Assembly (NCBI GenBank): GCA_009705185.1
Contig: WLCS01000021.1
Coordinates: forward strand, 1 to 10,862
Length of the DNA stretch: 10,862 nt
Direction: 5' to 3'
From: Actinomycetota bacterium
Lineage (GTDB): Bacteria > Actinomycetota > Actinomycetes > Nanopelagicales > Nanopelagicaceae
Shown here: piece after piece, positions 1 to 6,507 of the stretch
How the letters are laid out: every line of letters begins with the position of its first letter
How positions within the stretch are numbered: position 1 is the stretch's first letter
Program-made: the position numbers and the translations under genes
The notes under the pieces: model-generated
The model's database searches: none
Told to the model about the DNA's origin: nothing
Seen by the model: only the letters and a program-made list of their open reading frames with translations

Positions 1-56
1 CTTGGAATTACGATACATCGAGATGAATCTTTAGCGTTCCATAATTTCTTGGCCAT
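1..56 (-). CDS. 5' end of a further gene, possibly ispD (partial)
   Basis: After the regX3 stop, the minus strand reads three codons and then ATG (56-54), which opens a frame of 18 complete codons running off the window edge. The peptide begins MAKKLWNAKDSS and ends RCIVIP. The hydrophobic CIVIP close to the start resembles the first beta strand of IspD, 2-C-methyl-D-erythritol 4-phosphate cytidylyltransferase, where a VIP-type strand precedes the AAG nucleotide-binding loop. In related actinobacteria, ispD lies near the senX3/regX3-type (phoRP) genes, sometimes with carD. No good Shine-Dalgarno is seen before the ATG, so the start is uncertain. The identity is an inference from a very short peptide plus neighbourhood; that a gene continues here is more likely than which gene it is. 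Confidence 0.42.
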   Translation of the reverse strand, partial: MAKKLWNAKDSSRCIVIP

Positions 57-65
57 ATCGCCAGT

Positions 66-755
66 CTACGCCTCGAATTTATAACCCAAACCGCGGATTG
101 TGTGAATCAATTTTGGATTAGCAGGATCTTCTTCAATCTTTGAGCGCAAACGTTTGATGTGTACATCCAGCGTCTTTGTATCTCCGTAGTAATCCCCACC
201 CCACACGCGGTCAATTAACTGGCCACGAGTGAGCACTCGACCTTCATTTCGCATGAGAAATTCAAGTAATTCAAACTCTTTGAGAGGTAGATTGATCAGA
301 ATTTCGTTCACTGACACTTGATGGCGATCCACATCCATTCTAATTCTTCCAGCAACTTGAATTGAAGAATCAGAATTTGCGTCAGAGCTCTCTGGCGTAC
401 CGCGTCTTAGCACCGCCTTAATTCGTGCAACTAATTCGCGAGAAGAGTAAGGCTTTGTTACATAATCATCTGCACCTAATTCAAGACCTACAACCTTGTC
501 TACTTCAGAATCCTTAGCAGTGAGCATGATGATTGGCACGGAGGATGAAGTTCTAATCTCCCTGCATACTTCAATCCCAGATACTTCAGGAATCATCAGG
601 TCGAGAAGAACAAGATCGTAAGAAGATTTCTTGAATAGATCGAGAGCTATTCGCCCATTTTCTGCAACATCAGTCTCAAAACCCTCTTTGCCGAGAAGGA
701 AGGAAATTGCCTCAGAGAATGAAACTTCATCTTCAACAATTAAGATTTTGGTCAT
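66..755 (-). CDS. regX3: OmpR/PhoB-family response regulator RegX3 (PhoP-like)
   Basis: DNA-binding partner of the adjacent histidine kinase, expected to control phosphate-responsive genes. At 229 residues it has the usual family length. The receiver domain (about 1-120) shows the acidic pocket E8-D9, phospho-acceptor D52 in LLDLMIP, T79 in MLTA and K101 in the TKPY motif. A winged-helix DNA-binding domain (about 130-228) follows, with LPLKEFELLEFL, the recognition region TKTLDVHIKRLRSKIE and the wing ending IRGLGYKF. The ATG overlaps the senX3 stop as ATGA (752-755), so the two are translationally coupled, and a GGAGG (765-769) lies 9 nt upstream. The ortholog is RegX3 in mycobacteria and PhoP in Streptomyces; divergent phoU matches both. 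The two PHO-box-like sites in this window are its most likely targets (inference). Confidence 0.93.
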   Translation of the reverse strand: MTKILIVEDEVSFSEAISFLLGKEGFETDVAENGRIALDLFKKSSYDLVLLDLMIPEVSGIEVCREIRTSSSVPIIMLTAKDSEVDKVVGLELGADDYVTKPYSSRELVARIKAVLRRGTPESSDANSDSSIQVAGRIRMDVDRHQVSVNEILINLPLKEFELLEFLMRNEGRVLTRGQLIDRVWGGDYYGDTKTLDVHIKRLRSKIEEDPANPKLIHTIRGLGYKFEA

Positions 756-1810
756 TGTGTTGTGCCTCCGTGAGTTGAATAAATGGGCAAGCGAATTGAA
801 AATGAAGAGCCGACTTTTGGAGAGCTCCAGACTCGAACTTCTCCGCCATGTTTTGAAGCAACGTGCTTCACAATTGATAAACCAAGTCCTGTGCCACCTG
901 TTTCGCGAGAACGAGCAGGATCGACTCTGTAAAAGCGTTCGAAAATTCGTTCAAGTTCACCTTCAGGAATTCCAATTCCCTGATCTGTCACGATTATTTC
1001 CACAATCTCGTCAGCGATGGCGGTAGACACCGAGACGTGAGTGTTTTGTGGCGAATAGTTGATGGCATTTTCTAGAAGATTATGAATTGCCATGATGAGC
1101 TGATCGCTATCGCCAAGCACGGTAACGTCTGAAATTTCATTGACGGATACTTGAATTCCCTTTGCCTCTGAAGTCGTTTTAACGAGATCTACAGCCTCGG
1201 TAATAAGGTCTGAAACGTTATTTTCACTTGCAATTTGTAATGGGTCCGAATCTTGCAAACGTGAAAGATTGATAATTTCTTGAACTAGGTCTGTAAGTCT
1301 CTTTGCTTCCAGTTGCATTCGTGATGCAAATTTTACTACCGATGCAGGATCATCTGATGCAGATAAAACAGCTTCGCTGAGAAGAGAGAGCGCGCCAATA
1401 GGGGTTTTAAGTTCGTGAGAAATATTGGCCACAAAATCTCGACGTACTTCATGCACACGGGAAGCTTCACTCTCATCACTGATGAGTACAACTATATTTT
1501 CAATATCATGTAGATAAATAGCTCTAATAGTGAGTTCGCGCATTCCTTCACCAATTGGCCCGCGAGGAACTTCGATTTTCCCCGTATGCGTTTGTTGTGT
1601 GCGTCGTACGACTCTAATGAGAGCAACTAATTCGGGACTTGTGATCCTGTTTTCGCGAAGGATGTTAAGCGTTTCTATTCCCTCAGTGGAAAATCGAACA
1701 ACTTCTCCAGGGGCTACAAGGAGAGCATCCTGGCCAAGTTCTGAAAGCACATTGAAAAATACAGGTGATATTTCGCTAGAGATTTTTGTTTCTTCGCGAC
1801 CGAACCACAT
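752..1810 (-). CDS. senX3: SenX3/PhoR-type sensor histidine kinase without membrane segments
   Basis: Phosphorylates RegX3 and, in the family, responds to phosphate through PhoU and the Pst transporter. It has 352 residues. Residues 15-115 form a PAS-like sensor region. The DHp domain carries the H-box FVANISHELKTP with phospho-acceptor H132. The ATPase domain has N-box N248 (LLENAINYS), G1 DQGIGIP from D276, F-box ERIFERFYRVD and G2 GGTGLGLSIV from G305, so all kinase boxes look intact. Unlike mycobacterial SenX3, there is no N-terminal pair of transmembrane helices: the protein starts MWFGREETKISSE and goes straight to the PAS-like part. An in-frame TAG 12 nt upstream of the ATG rules out a longer form. 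The start sits 6 nt after a TAGGCT -10 box, which suggests a leaderless mRNA. It overlaps regX3 by 4 nt. Confidence 0.92.
   Translation of the reverse strand: MWFGREETKISSEISPVFFNVLSELGQDALLVAPGEVVRFSTEGIETLNILRENRITSPELVALIRVVRRTQQTHTGKIEVPRGPIGEGMRELTIRAIYLHDIENIVVLISDESEASRVHEVRRDFVANISHELKTPIGALSLLSEAVLSASDDPASVVKFASRMQLEAKRLTDLVQEIINLSRLQDSDPLQIASENNVSDLITEAVDLVKTTSEAKGIQVSVNEISDVTVLGDSDQLIMAIHNLLENAINYSPQNTHVSVSTAIADEIVEIIVTDQGIGIPEGELERIFERFYRVDPARSRETGGTGLGLSIVKHVASKHGGEVRVWSSPKVGSSFSIRLPIYSTHGGTTQ
765..769 (-). promoter_or_regulatory. Ribosome binding site of regX3
   Basis: GGAGG on the minus strand, 9 nt before the regX3 ATG and inside the senX3 reading frame. It supports the chosen start and shows that internal operon genes here use Shine-Dalgarno initiation, while the first genes of several transcripts seem leaderless. 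Confidence 0.65.
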
Positions 1811-1822
1811 GACATAAGCCTA
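1811..1822 (-). promoter_or_regulatory. Predicted leaderless promoter of senX3-regX3
   Basis: The minus strand reads TAGGCT (1822-1817), six bases, then ATG at 1810. TAnnnT is the core of an actinobacterial -10 element. A start 6-7 nt further on would fall on the A of the ATG, giving an mRNA without a leader. There is no Shine-Dalgarno. No good -35 is visible 17-18 nt upstream; that position is covered by the PHO-box-like repeats, so RegX3 may act there on its own operon. Confidence 0.5.
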
Positions 1823-1838
1823 ACCGCTAGTAAGCACA

Positions 1839-1878
1839 GTTTACCTTCCGTTAACCGTTGCGCATTGCGTTATTCACC
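1839..1878 (+). promoter_or_regulatory. PHO-box-like direct repeats between senX3 and phoU
   Basis: Two heptamers, GTTTACC (1839-1845) and GTTAACC (1850-1856), stand exactly 11 nt apart. A third, ATTCACC (1872-1878), is 22 nt after the second, leaving one unrelated 11-nt unit between. Streptomyces PhoP binds 11-nt direct repeat units with a GTTCACC-like core, and its phoU-phoRP intergenic region is a known target. With the predicted phoU start at 1900, the cores lie at -61, -50 and -28; the last two coincide with the positions in the ppk promoter. The match to the family motif and to the expected location is good, but binding is inferred. Confidence 0.62.
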
Positions 1879-1893
1879 GGATACGCCTAAATT
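1865..1893 (+). promoter_or_regulatory. Predicted leaderless promoter of phoU
   Basis: TTGCGT (1865-1870) as a -35 and TAAATT (1888-1893) as a -10 are separated by 17 nt. Six bases follow before the ATG at 1900, so transcription would start on the start codon. The six bases are CGCCCC, which cannot serve as a Shine-Dalgarno. Confidence 0.52.
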
Positions 1894-1899
1894 CGCCCC

Positions 1900-2553
1900 A
1901 TGGCACTTATCCGTTCAGTTTTTCAAGAGGAGCTCGATGGAGTTTCTCAGACACTAGTCGATCTATCTAATTTGGTTTCGTCCTCAATTAAGAAGGCGAC
2001 CCATGCGCTCATAGATTCAGATCTCGGTGCGGCAGAAGAAGTAATTTCTGAGGATGAGAAAGTCGATTCAGTCCAACACGATCTAGATGCTCACATCATT
2101 GACATCATTGCTCGTCAGCAACCAGTGGCATCTGATTTGCGCGCATTAGTTACCGCTCTTCGCATGAGTGCAGATTTAGAGCGTATGGGCGATCTTGCAC
2201 ATCACATTGCAAAATTAACAAGATTTCGTCATCCAGTGCCAGTGGTCCCCGCAGAGCTCAGAGATCTAGTTCATCACATGGGAACTGTTGCTGAAAATCT
2301 CTCTAGAAAAATTGCGATTGTGATTGAAACTAGAGATACCGATTTAGCTCTCCAGGTTGAGAAAGATGACGATGAAATGGATGGACTTCATAGACAGCTA
2401 TTGGGGTCTATTACTAATGCAACCTGGACACATGGAGTTGAATCCGCAATTGATATCACCCTCTTGGGTCGGTACTACGAGCGATTTGCAGACCACGCAG
2501 TCTCAGTTTCTCGTCGCGTGTATTTCTTAGTAACAGGCACTTTCGCAGGTTAA
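1900..2553 (+). CDS. phoU: PhoU, phosphate signalling regulator
   Basis: Cytoplasmic protein that links the Pst phosphate transporter to the SenX3/RegX3 (PhoR/PhoP) pair and keeps the regulon off when phosphate is plentiful. The 217 residues form the expected two tandem PhoU repeats of three helices each. Both metal-binding E-x-x-x-D signatures are present: E94-D98 in DLERMGDLAHHI and E194-D198 in YYERFADHAVSV. The N-terminal IRSVFQEELDGVSQTLVDL is typical of actinobacterial PhoU. The ATG at 1900 lacks a Shine-Dalgarno but sits in leaderless position behind TAAATT. The gene diverges from senX3 with PHO-box-like repeats in the 89-nt gap, and ppx follows 18 nt later on the same strand. No pst genes are in the window. 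Confidence 0.93.
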   Translation: MALIRSVFQEELDGVSQTLVDLSNLVSSSIKKATHALIDSDLGAAEEVISEDEKVDSVQHDLDAHIIDIIARQQPVASDLRALVTALRMSADLERMGDLAHHIAKLTRFRHPVPVVPAELRDLVHHMGTVAENLSRKIAIVIETRDTDLALQVEKDDDEMDGLHRQLLGSITNATWTHGVESAIDITLLGRYYERFADHAVSVSRRVYFLVTGTFAG

Positions 2554-2559
2554 ACTCGC

Positions 2560-2571
2560 TAATCTTTCCCA
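2560..2571 (+). promoter_or_regulatory. Possible leaderless promoter of ppx
   Basis: The 18-nt gap between phoU and ppx contains TAATCT (2560-2565), six bases, then the ATG at 2572. This is the same TAnnnT-N6-start layout as at phoU and senX3. It would give ppx its own start besides read-through from phoU. No -35 or Shine-Dalgarno is obvious. A six-base motif with three fixed positions can occur by chance, so the repetition of the layout is the main support. Confidence 0.4.
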
Positions 2572-3486
2572 ATGCGCTTGGGTGTACTTGATGTTGGTTC
2601 AAACACCATCCACCTGCAAGTAATTGATGGACATCTTGGCGGACCACCAGTTCCTAATTCTTCGCACAAATCTGTCATTCGTTTAACTGAGTATCTCGAT
2701 GAAAACGGTGCAATTACCGATATCGGCATCGCTCTTATCACTGAAGCAATTCTGAAGAATTTAGAAGATGCAGCTCATCTAGATATTGATGAGTTATTGG
2801 CATTTGCCACTTCTGCAATTAGAGAAGCTGTAAATTCAAATGAGGTCATTGACCATGTGAATAAAGCGTGTGGAATAGATTTGCAAGTATTGACGGGCGA
2901 AGAAGAGGCTCGATTTACTTTTCTTGCTGCACGTAGATGGCTTGGGTGGTCATCAGGAGACTTACTTGTTTTAGATATCGGCGGCGGATCACTCGAAATT
3001 GCACGCGGTGCTGAAGAAAATCCAATCTTTAAGACTTCGCTTCAATTGGGCGCCGGAAGACTTACACGCAGCCATTTAAAAGGCGATCCATTTTCTCAAA
3101 AATCCCTAGATTCGCTTCAAGACTATCTAGAAGATGCGCTTGCGCCTTTGGCGGATTCGTTATCGAGCTATGAGAAGAATGTTGCAACAGGTACGAGTAA
3201 GACATTTAGAACGTTGGCAAAAATTTCATCAGCTTATTATCCAAAATTGGGACCACACTTAACTCGCGAAGCCCTCGATGAAATCGTGCCAATGTTGCAG
3301 GAGTTAGACGTAAAAGGGAGAAAAGAATTGCAATCAGTATCCGCCGAACGCGCACCCCAGATAGTTGCGGGCGCAATGGTTGCACGTCAATTAATGAAAT
3401 TACTTAAACTTAACGAAATTCAGATCTGTCCCTGGGCTCTTCGCGAGGGCATTGTGTTGCATCGACTCGACTGGATTGAGCGTTAA
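2572..3486 (+). CDS. ppx: Ppx/GppA-family exopolyphosphatase
   Basis: Removes terminal phosphate from polyphosphate and/or hydrolyses pppGpp to ppGpp; sequence alone does not separate the two. The 304 residues form the two-domain ASKHA fold without the C-terminal HD-type extension of E. coli Ppx, as in mycobacterial Ppx1 (Rv0496). Visible motifs are phosphate-1 GVLDVGSNTIHL (4-15), ATSAIREA (79-86), catalytic loop TGEEEARFTFLAA with E110-E112 and phosphate-2 LVLDIGGGSLEI (132-143). The C-terminal SAERAPQIVAGAMV is also typical. In mycobacteria ppx1 lies a few genes from senX3-regX3, so the neighbourhood is conserved. Its TAA overlaps the mutT1 stop on the opposite strand. Ppk sits 0.9 kb away, so synthesis and breakdown of polyphosphate are encoded together. 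Confidence 0.9.
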   Translation: MRLGVLDVGSNTIHLQVIDGHLGGPPVPNSSHKSVIRLTEYLDENGAITDIGIALITEAILKNLEDAAHLDIDELLAFATSAIREAVNSNEVIDHVNKACGIDLQVLTGEEEARFTFLAARRWLGWSSGDLLVLDIGGGSLEIARGAEENPIFKTSLQLGAGRLTRSHLKGDPFSQKSLDSLQDYLEDALAPLADSLSSYEKNVATGTSKTFRTLAKISSAYYPKLGPHLTREALDEIVPMLQELDVKGRKELQSVSAERAPQIVAGAMVARQLMKLLKLNEIQICPWALREGIVLHRLDWIER

Positions 3487-4361
3487 TCCCCAATACTCAA
3501 ATAATCTAAACCTACGATTTCACCCTTAATGCGATGCACAATCCATGCATCTCCAGGTTCGAGTTTAATCAGTTCACGGTTCTTTAATTTTGTATTGAGA
3601 ATTCCACGGACCATTGTCGGAATAACAGGATTGTGGCTGCAAATAAGTATGTTTTTCTCATCTTGTTTGAGCGCATTAGCAAACGCGACCGAACGCTCTG
3701 GATCGTGTTCAAATATTTCTTCATTCAGGTTTGGAACCAATACAGCATCAAGATTTCTGGTTTCTGCCAGCGGGGTCACAGTTTGCACACAGCGGGTGTA
3801 ATTTGATGTGTAGATCTCATCGATTGCAAATGGAGCTAATTTACCTATGAGAGATTGTGCTTGTTCTAAACCGAATTCGCTCAAGGTTCGCAGAGAATCT
3901 GAATTGTCCCAATCTCCTCGCTCAATTGCTTTTGTATGGCGAAGAATGATTAAGGTATCTGATGCTGCTGGCTGCGAAGAAAAATTTGTAATGATTTCTT
4001 TATCAGATTCATGAGTTACTTTTTCAAGAGCTAACTCAATTGGAAGCCAAGCCAGTTGATCCACTTCTTCATTTGGGGTAAAAGAATTGATTGCTCCACG
4101 AGCTTCTGCGGCCCAATATTGAACTCTCTTCTTAGTGCCAGATTCAAGATACTCGACAGCGCCTAAGTGACGAGAAAATCTAGTGCGAATACAAGTTTCT
4201 TCTAAGACTTCTCGGAAGGCACACTGCACTGCTGTTTCGCCCGGTTCCATCTTGCCTTTAGGCAAAGACCAATCGTCGTACCGAGGACGATGAATGATGG
4301 CTAATTCAATAACCCGTTCACTTGTTTCTCGCCAAAGGACTGCACCTGCAGCTCTGATCAT
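3483..4361 (-). CDS. mutT1: MutT1-like Nudix hydrolase fused to histidine phosphatase domain
   Basis: Two-domain protein of 292 residues with the layout of mycobacterial MutT1 (Rv2985), which converts 8-oxo-dGTP to 8-oxo-dGMP and acts on diadenosine polyphosphates. The Nudix domain (1-130) has the box starting at G36 (GKMEPGE), then R50-E51 and E54-E55. The usual box Gly is Cys57 (REVLEETCI instead of EETGI). The phosphatase domain (135-290) has the first catalytic histidine in LRHTKA (R141-H142) and the second in CSHNP (H243). The ATG overlaps the ppk stop as ATGA (4358-4361), so translation is coupled; mycobacteria also pair mutT1 with ppk. Its stop shares TTAA with the ppx stop. The substrate is inferred from the family. 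Confidence 0.88.
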   Translation of the reverse strand: MIRAAGAVLWRETSERVIELAIIHRPRYDDWSLPKGKMEPGETAVQCAFREVLEETCIRTRFSRHLGAVEYLESGTKKRVQYWAAEARGAINSFTPNEEVDQLAWLPIELALEKVTHESDKEIITNFSSQPAASDTLIILRHTKAIERGDWDNSDSLRTLSEFGLEQAQSLIGKLAPFAIDEIYTSNYTRCVQTVTPLAETRNLDAVLVPNLNEEIFEHDPERSVAFANALKQDEKNILICSHNPVIPTMVRGILNTKLKNRELIKLEPGDAWIVHRIKGEIVGLDYLSIGD

Positions 4362-6421
4362 GCCTGATTGTGTCTTTCGATGAAGTGATCTTGAAAGTTC
4401 ACGAGGTAATTTCCGTCAAAATCCTTAACTCTGCGTGACCAATTATTTTGATCATCTAATTTCCATGTTGAAAATGCATCCGAAACGGAGTCATCCAAAA
4501 TACCCTTGAGTCGTGATTTATGTTTCTCAGCAGTGATATGGACAAGCGCTTCCACTCTTCGATCCAAGTTTCGGTGCATCATGTCAGCACTTCCGATGAA
4601 GTAATCATCGTTTCCACCATTGCGGAAGAAGTAGATCCGTGAGTGTTCTAGAAAGCGACCTAAAACTGAGCGAACTTTGATATTTTCTTTTCTAGCCTGG
4701 TTATTTAACTGAATCGCACATATTCCACGAACAATAATTTCCACTTTGACGCCTGCATCAGCTGCCTCGTAAATCGCATCGATTACCTCTTCATCAAGAA
4801 GAGAATTGAGCTTGAATCTAATCCAGGCAGGCTTGCCATCTAAATGATTGCGAGTCTCATTCTTTATTTTTGCAATCAAATTTCGTCGCATGCTATGTGG
4901 AGCAACTAAAATTCGAGTGTAATCATGCTTTGTTGAGTACCCAGAAAGCTCATTAAATAGTCGGGAAAGATCATCTCCCAGTACAGGATCCGCACTAAGA
5001 ATGCCTAGATCGTCGTAGAAGCGCGCTGTTTTTGGGTTGTAGTTTCCAGTCCCCACGTGACAATAACGACGTAGAACTTCTCCTTCATCTCTTACTACCA
5101 GAGATAATTTGGCGTGCGTCTTTAAGCCCATTAGCCCGTACACAACGTGAACACCAACTTCTTCTAATTTCCTAGCCCAACGAACATTTGCCATTTCATC
5201 GAATCTGGCTCGAATTTCAATGACGGCTAGTACCTGCTTTCCAGCTTCAGCAGCTTCAATCAGAGCTTCAACAATAGGGGAGTCACCGGAAGTTCTATAG
5301 AGAGTCTGTTTAATAGCCAATACATGTGGATCTCGTGCGGCATTTTCTAAAAACTTGACGACAGAAGTTGTAAAGGATTGGTAAGGGTGGTGCAAAAGTA
5401 TTTCATTTTTGCGGACCGCAGCAAAGAAAGAATCAGAAGATTCTGGATCTACATCACGTAATTCAATTGCCGTTTCACTTCTAAATGGTTTGTACTTGAG
5501 TTCAGGAAAATCTAAATCAGCAATTTGGATGAGACTTCGTAAATCTAAAGGGGAGTCGTATTTAAGAACATCCACTGGTTCAATTTCCAGTTCGTCCATA
5601 AGCTCATTAAGAACTTCATGATGAATGACTTTATCTACCTCAAGACGTACCGGTGGCCCAAAGCGTCTTCTAGTAAGTTCCTTCTCCATTGTTTCAAGAA
5701 TGTCTTCGGTTTCATCTTCGTCTAGATCCAAATCCTGATTTCTGGTAACTCGAAAGAAGAAGTGATCTTTTAGTTTTACACCCGGAAATAGTTCCGGAAG
5801 ATGTTCAGCAATTAACTCATCGATGAGAACAAATCTGAATTTAGACGTATCAGAGGTTCTGATAAATCGAGGAAGGTTTGAAGGAACTTTTACACGAGCA
5901 AAACTGATGTCTTGATCTTCGCTAGACTCGATATTGATTCCTACGTTGAGAGATAAACCAGAAATGTAAGGAAATGGGTGCGAAGGATCCACTACTAGCG
6001 GTGTAAGTACGGGAAATATTCGCTCGTTGTAATAGTTCTTCAGGTGCTCGCGTTCTTCATCGCTAAGCTCGGAAATTTTTGCAAATTCAATTCCATGTTG
6101 TCGAAGTTCGGGAATTATCTGATTCTTAAATCGATCGGCTTGGATATTTACCAGCTCTTGAGTTCGATTGAGAACTATTTTCAGCAATTCTTTAGGGGTA
6201 TATCCAGCGCTATTTGGAGACGTAATCCCGCGATCAATTTTTGATTTAATTGATGCGACACGAACCATAAAGAATTCATCTAAGTTTGATGAAAAAATAG
6301 CCAAGAAACGCACCCGTTCAAGAAGTGGGATTGTTGGATCCTCAGAAAGCTCGAGTACTCGGGTATCAAAGTCGAGCCAAGTGAGCTCGCGATCCCGATA
6401 GTTCGAAACTGACTCTTTCAC
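4358..6421 (-). CDS. ppk: Polyphosphate kinase Ppk1
   Basis: Makes polyphosphate reversibly from ATP through a phosphohistidine intermediate. At 687 residues it is almost exactly the length of E. coli PPK1 (688), and numbering is offset by one. The N domain opens with YRDRELTWLDFDTRVLELS and FLAIFSSNLDEFFMVRV. The catalytic C domains show R376 in QTLYRTS, R406 in EIRARFDE, the autophosphorylated histidine H436 in GLKTHAKL (E. coli H435), the block CHVGTGNYNPKTARFYDD, and the second histidine H593 in LEHSRIYFF (E. coli H592). The start is GTG (6421-6419). An in-frame TAA lies upstream, and no acceptable Shine-Dalgarno spacing exists because GAGAGG abuts the GTG. The GTG falls where transcription should start after the CATTAT -10. 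A PHO-box-like array lies just upstream. mutT1 follows with a 4-nt overlap. Confidence 0.95.
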   Translation of the reverse strand: MKESVSNYRDRELTWLDFDTRVLELSEDPTIPLLERVRFLAIFSSNLDEFFMVRVASIKSKIDRGITSPNSAGYTPKELLKIVLNRTQELVNIQADRFKNQIIPELRQHGIEFAKISELSDEEREHLKNYYNERIFPVLTPLVVDPSHPFPYISGLSLNVGINIESSEDQDISFARVKVPSNLPRFIRTSDTSKFRFVLIDELIAEHLPELFPGVKLKDHFFFRVTRNQDLDLDEDETEDILETMEKELTRRRFGPPVRLEVDKVIHHEVLNELMDELEIEPVDVLKYDSPLDLRSLIQIADLDFPELKYKPFRSETAIELRDVDPESSDSFFAAVRKNEILLHHPYQSFTTSVVKFLENAARDPHVLAIKQTLYRTSGDSPIVEALIEAAEAGKQVLAVIEIRARFDEMANVRWARKLEEVGVHVVYGLMGLKTHAKLSLVVRDEGEVLRRYCHVGTGNYNPKTARFYDDLGILSADPVLGDDLSRLFNELSGYSTKHDYTRILVAPHSMRRNLIAKIKNETRNHLDGKPAWIRFKLNSLLDEEVIDAIYEAADAGVKVEIIVRGICAIQLNNQARKENIKVRSVLGRFLEHSRIYFFRNGGNDDYFIGSADMMHRNLDRRVEALVHITAEKHKSRLKGILDDSVSDAFSTWKLDDQNNWSRRVKDFDGNYLVNFQDHFIERHNQA

Positions 6422-6471
6422 CCTCTCATAATGACGTATTTAGGTGAACATCAGGTAATCGCTATCTGAAC
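6422..6471 (-). promoter_or_regulatory. ppk promoter with PHO-box-like array
   Basis: Reading the minus strand, three 11-nt units run from 6471 to 6439 with heptamer cores GTTCAGA (6471-6465), GATTACC (6460-6454) and GTTCACC (6449-6443). A -10 candidate CATTAT (6433-6428) is followed by six bases and the GTG at 6421. Counting from that G as +1, the cores lie at -50 to -44, -39 to -33 and -28 to -22. The expected -35 position reads ACCTGA, a poor match, and it is covered by the array, which fits activator-dependent transcription by RegX3 under phosphate limitation. The motif match is visible; the regulation is inferred. Confidence 0.6.
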
Positions 6472-6507
6472 GAATTCTTTTGTGAGAGCTTTTAACTCAG
6501 AAAATGA

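Noticed and set aside
631..1026. Plus-strand open frame opposite regX3 and senX3
   Set aside because: It lies antisense to two clear genes with intact motifs, has no start signal, and its product has no recognisable feature. It is a shadow.
6422..6427. GAGAGG as Shine-Dalgarno of ppk
   Set aside because: It directly abuts the GTG with no spacer, which is too close to work. A leaderless start fits better.
6484..6498. Hairpin terminator after the membrane protein gene
   Set aside because: The GAG...CTC arms pair for only a few bases with no stable stem and no U-run. No convincing rho-independent terminator was found anywhere in the window.
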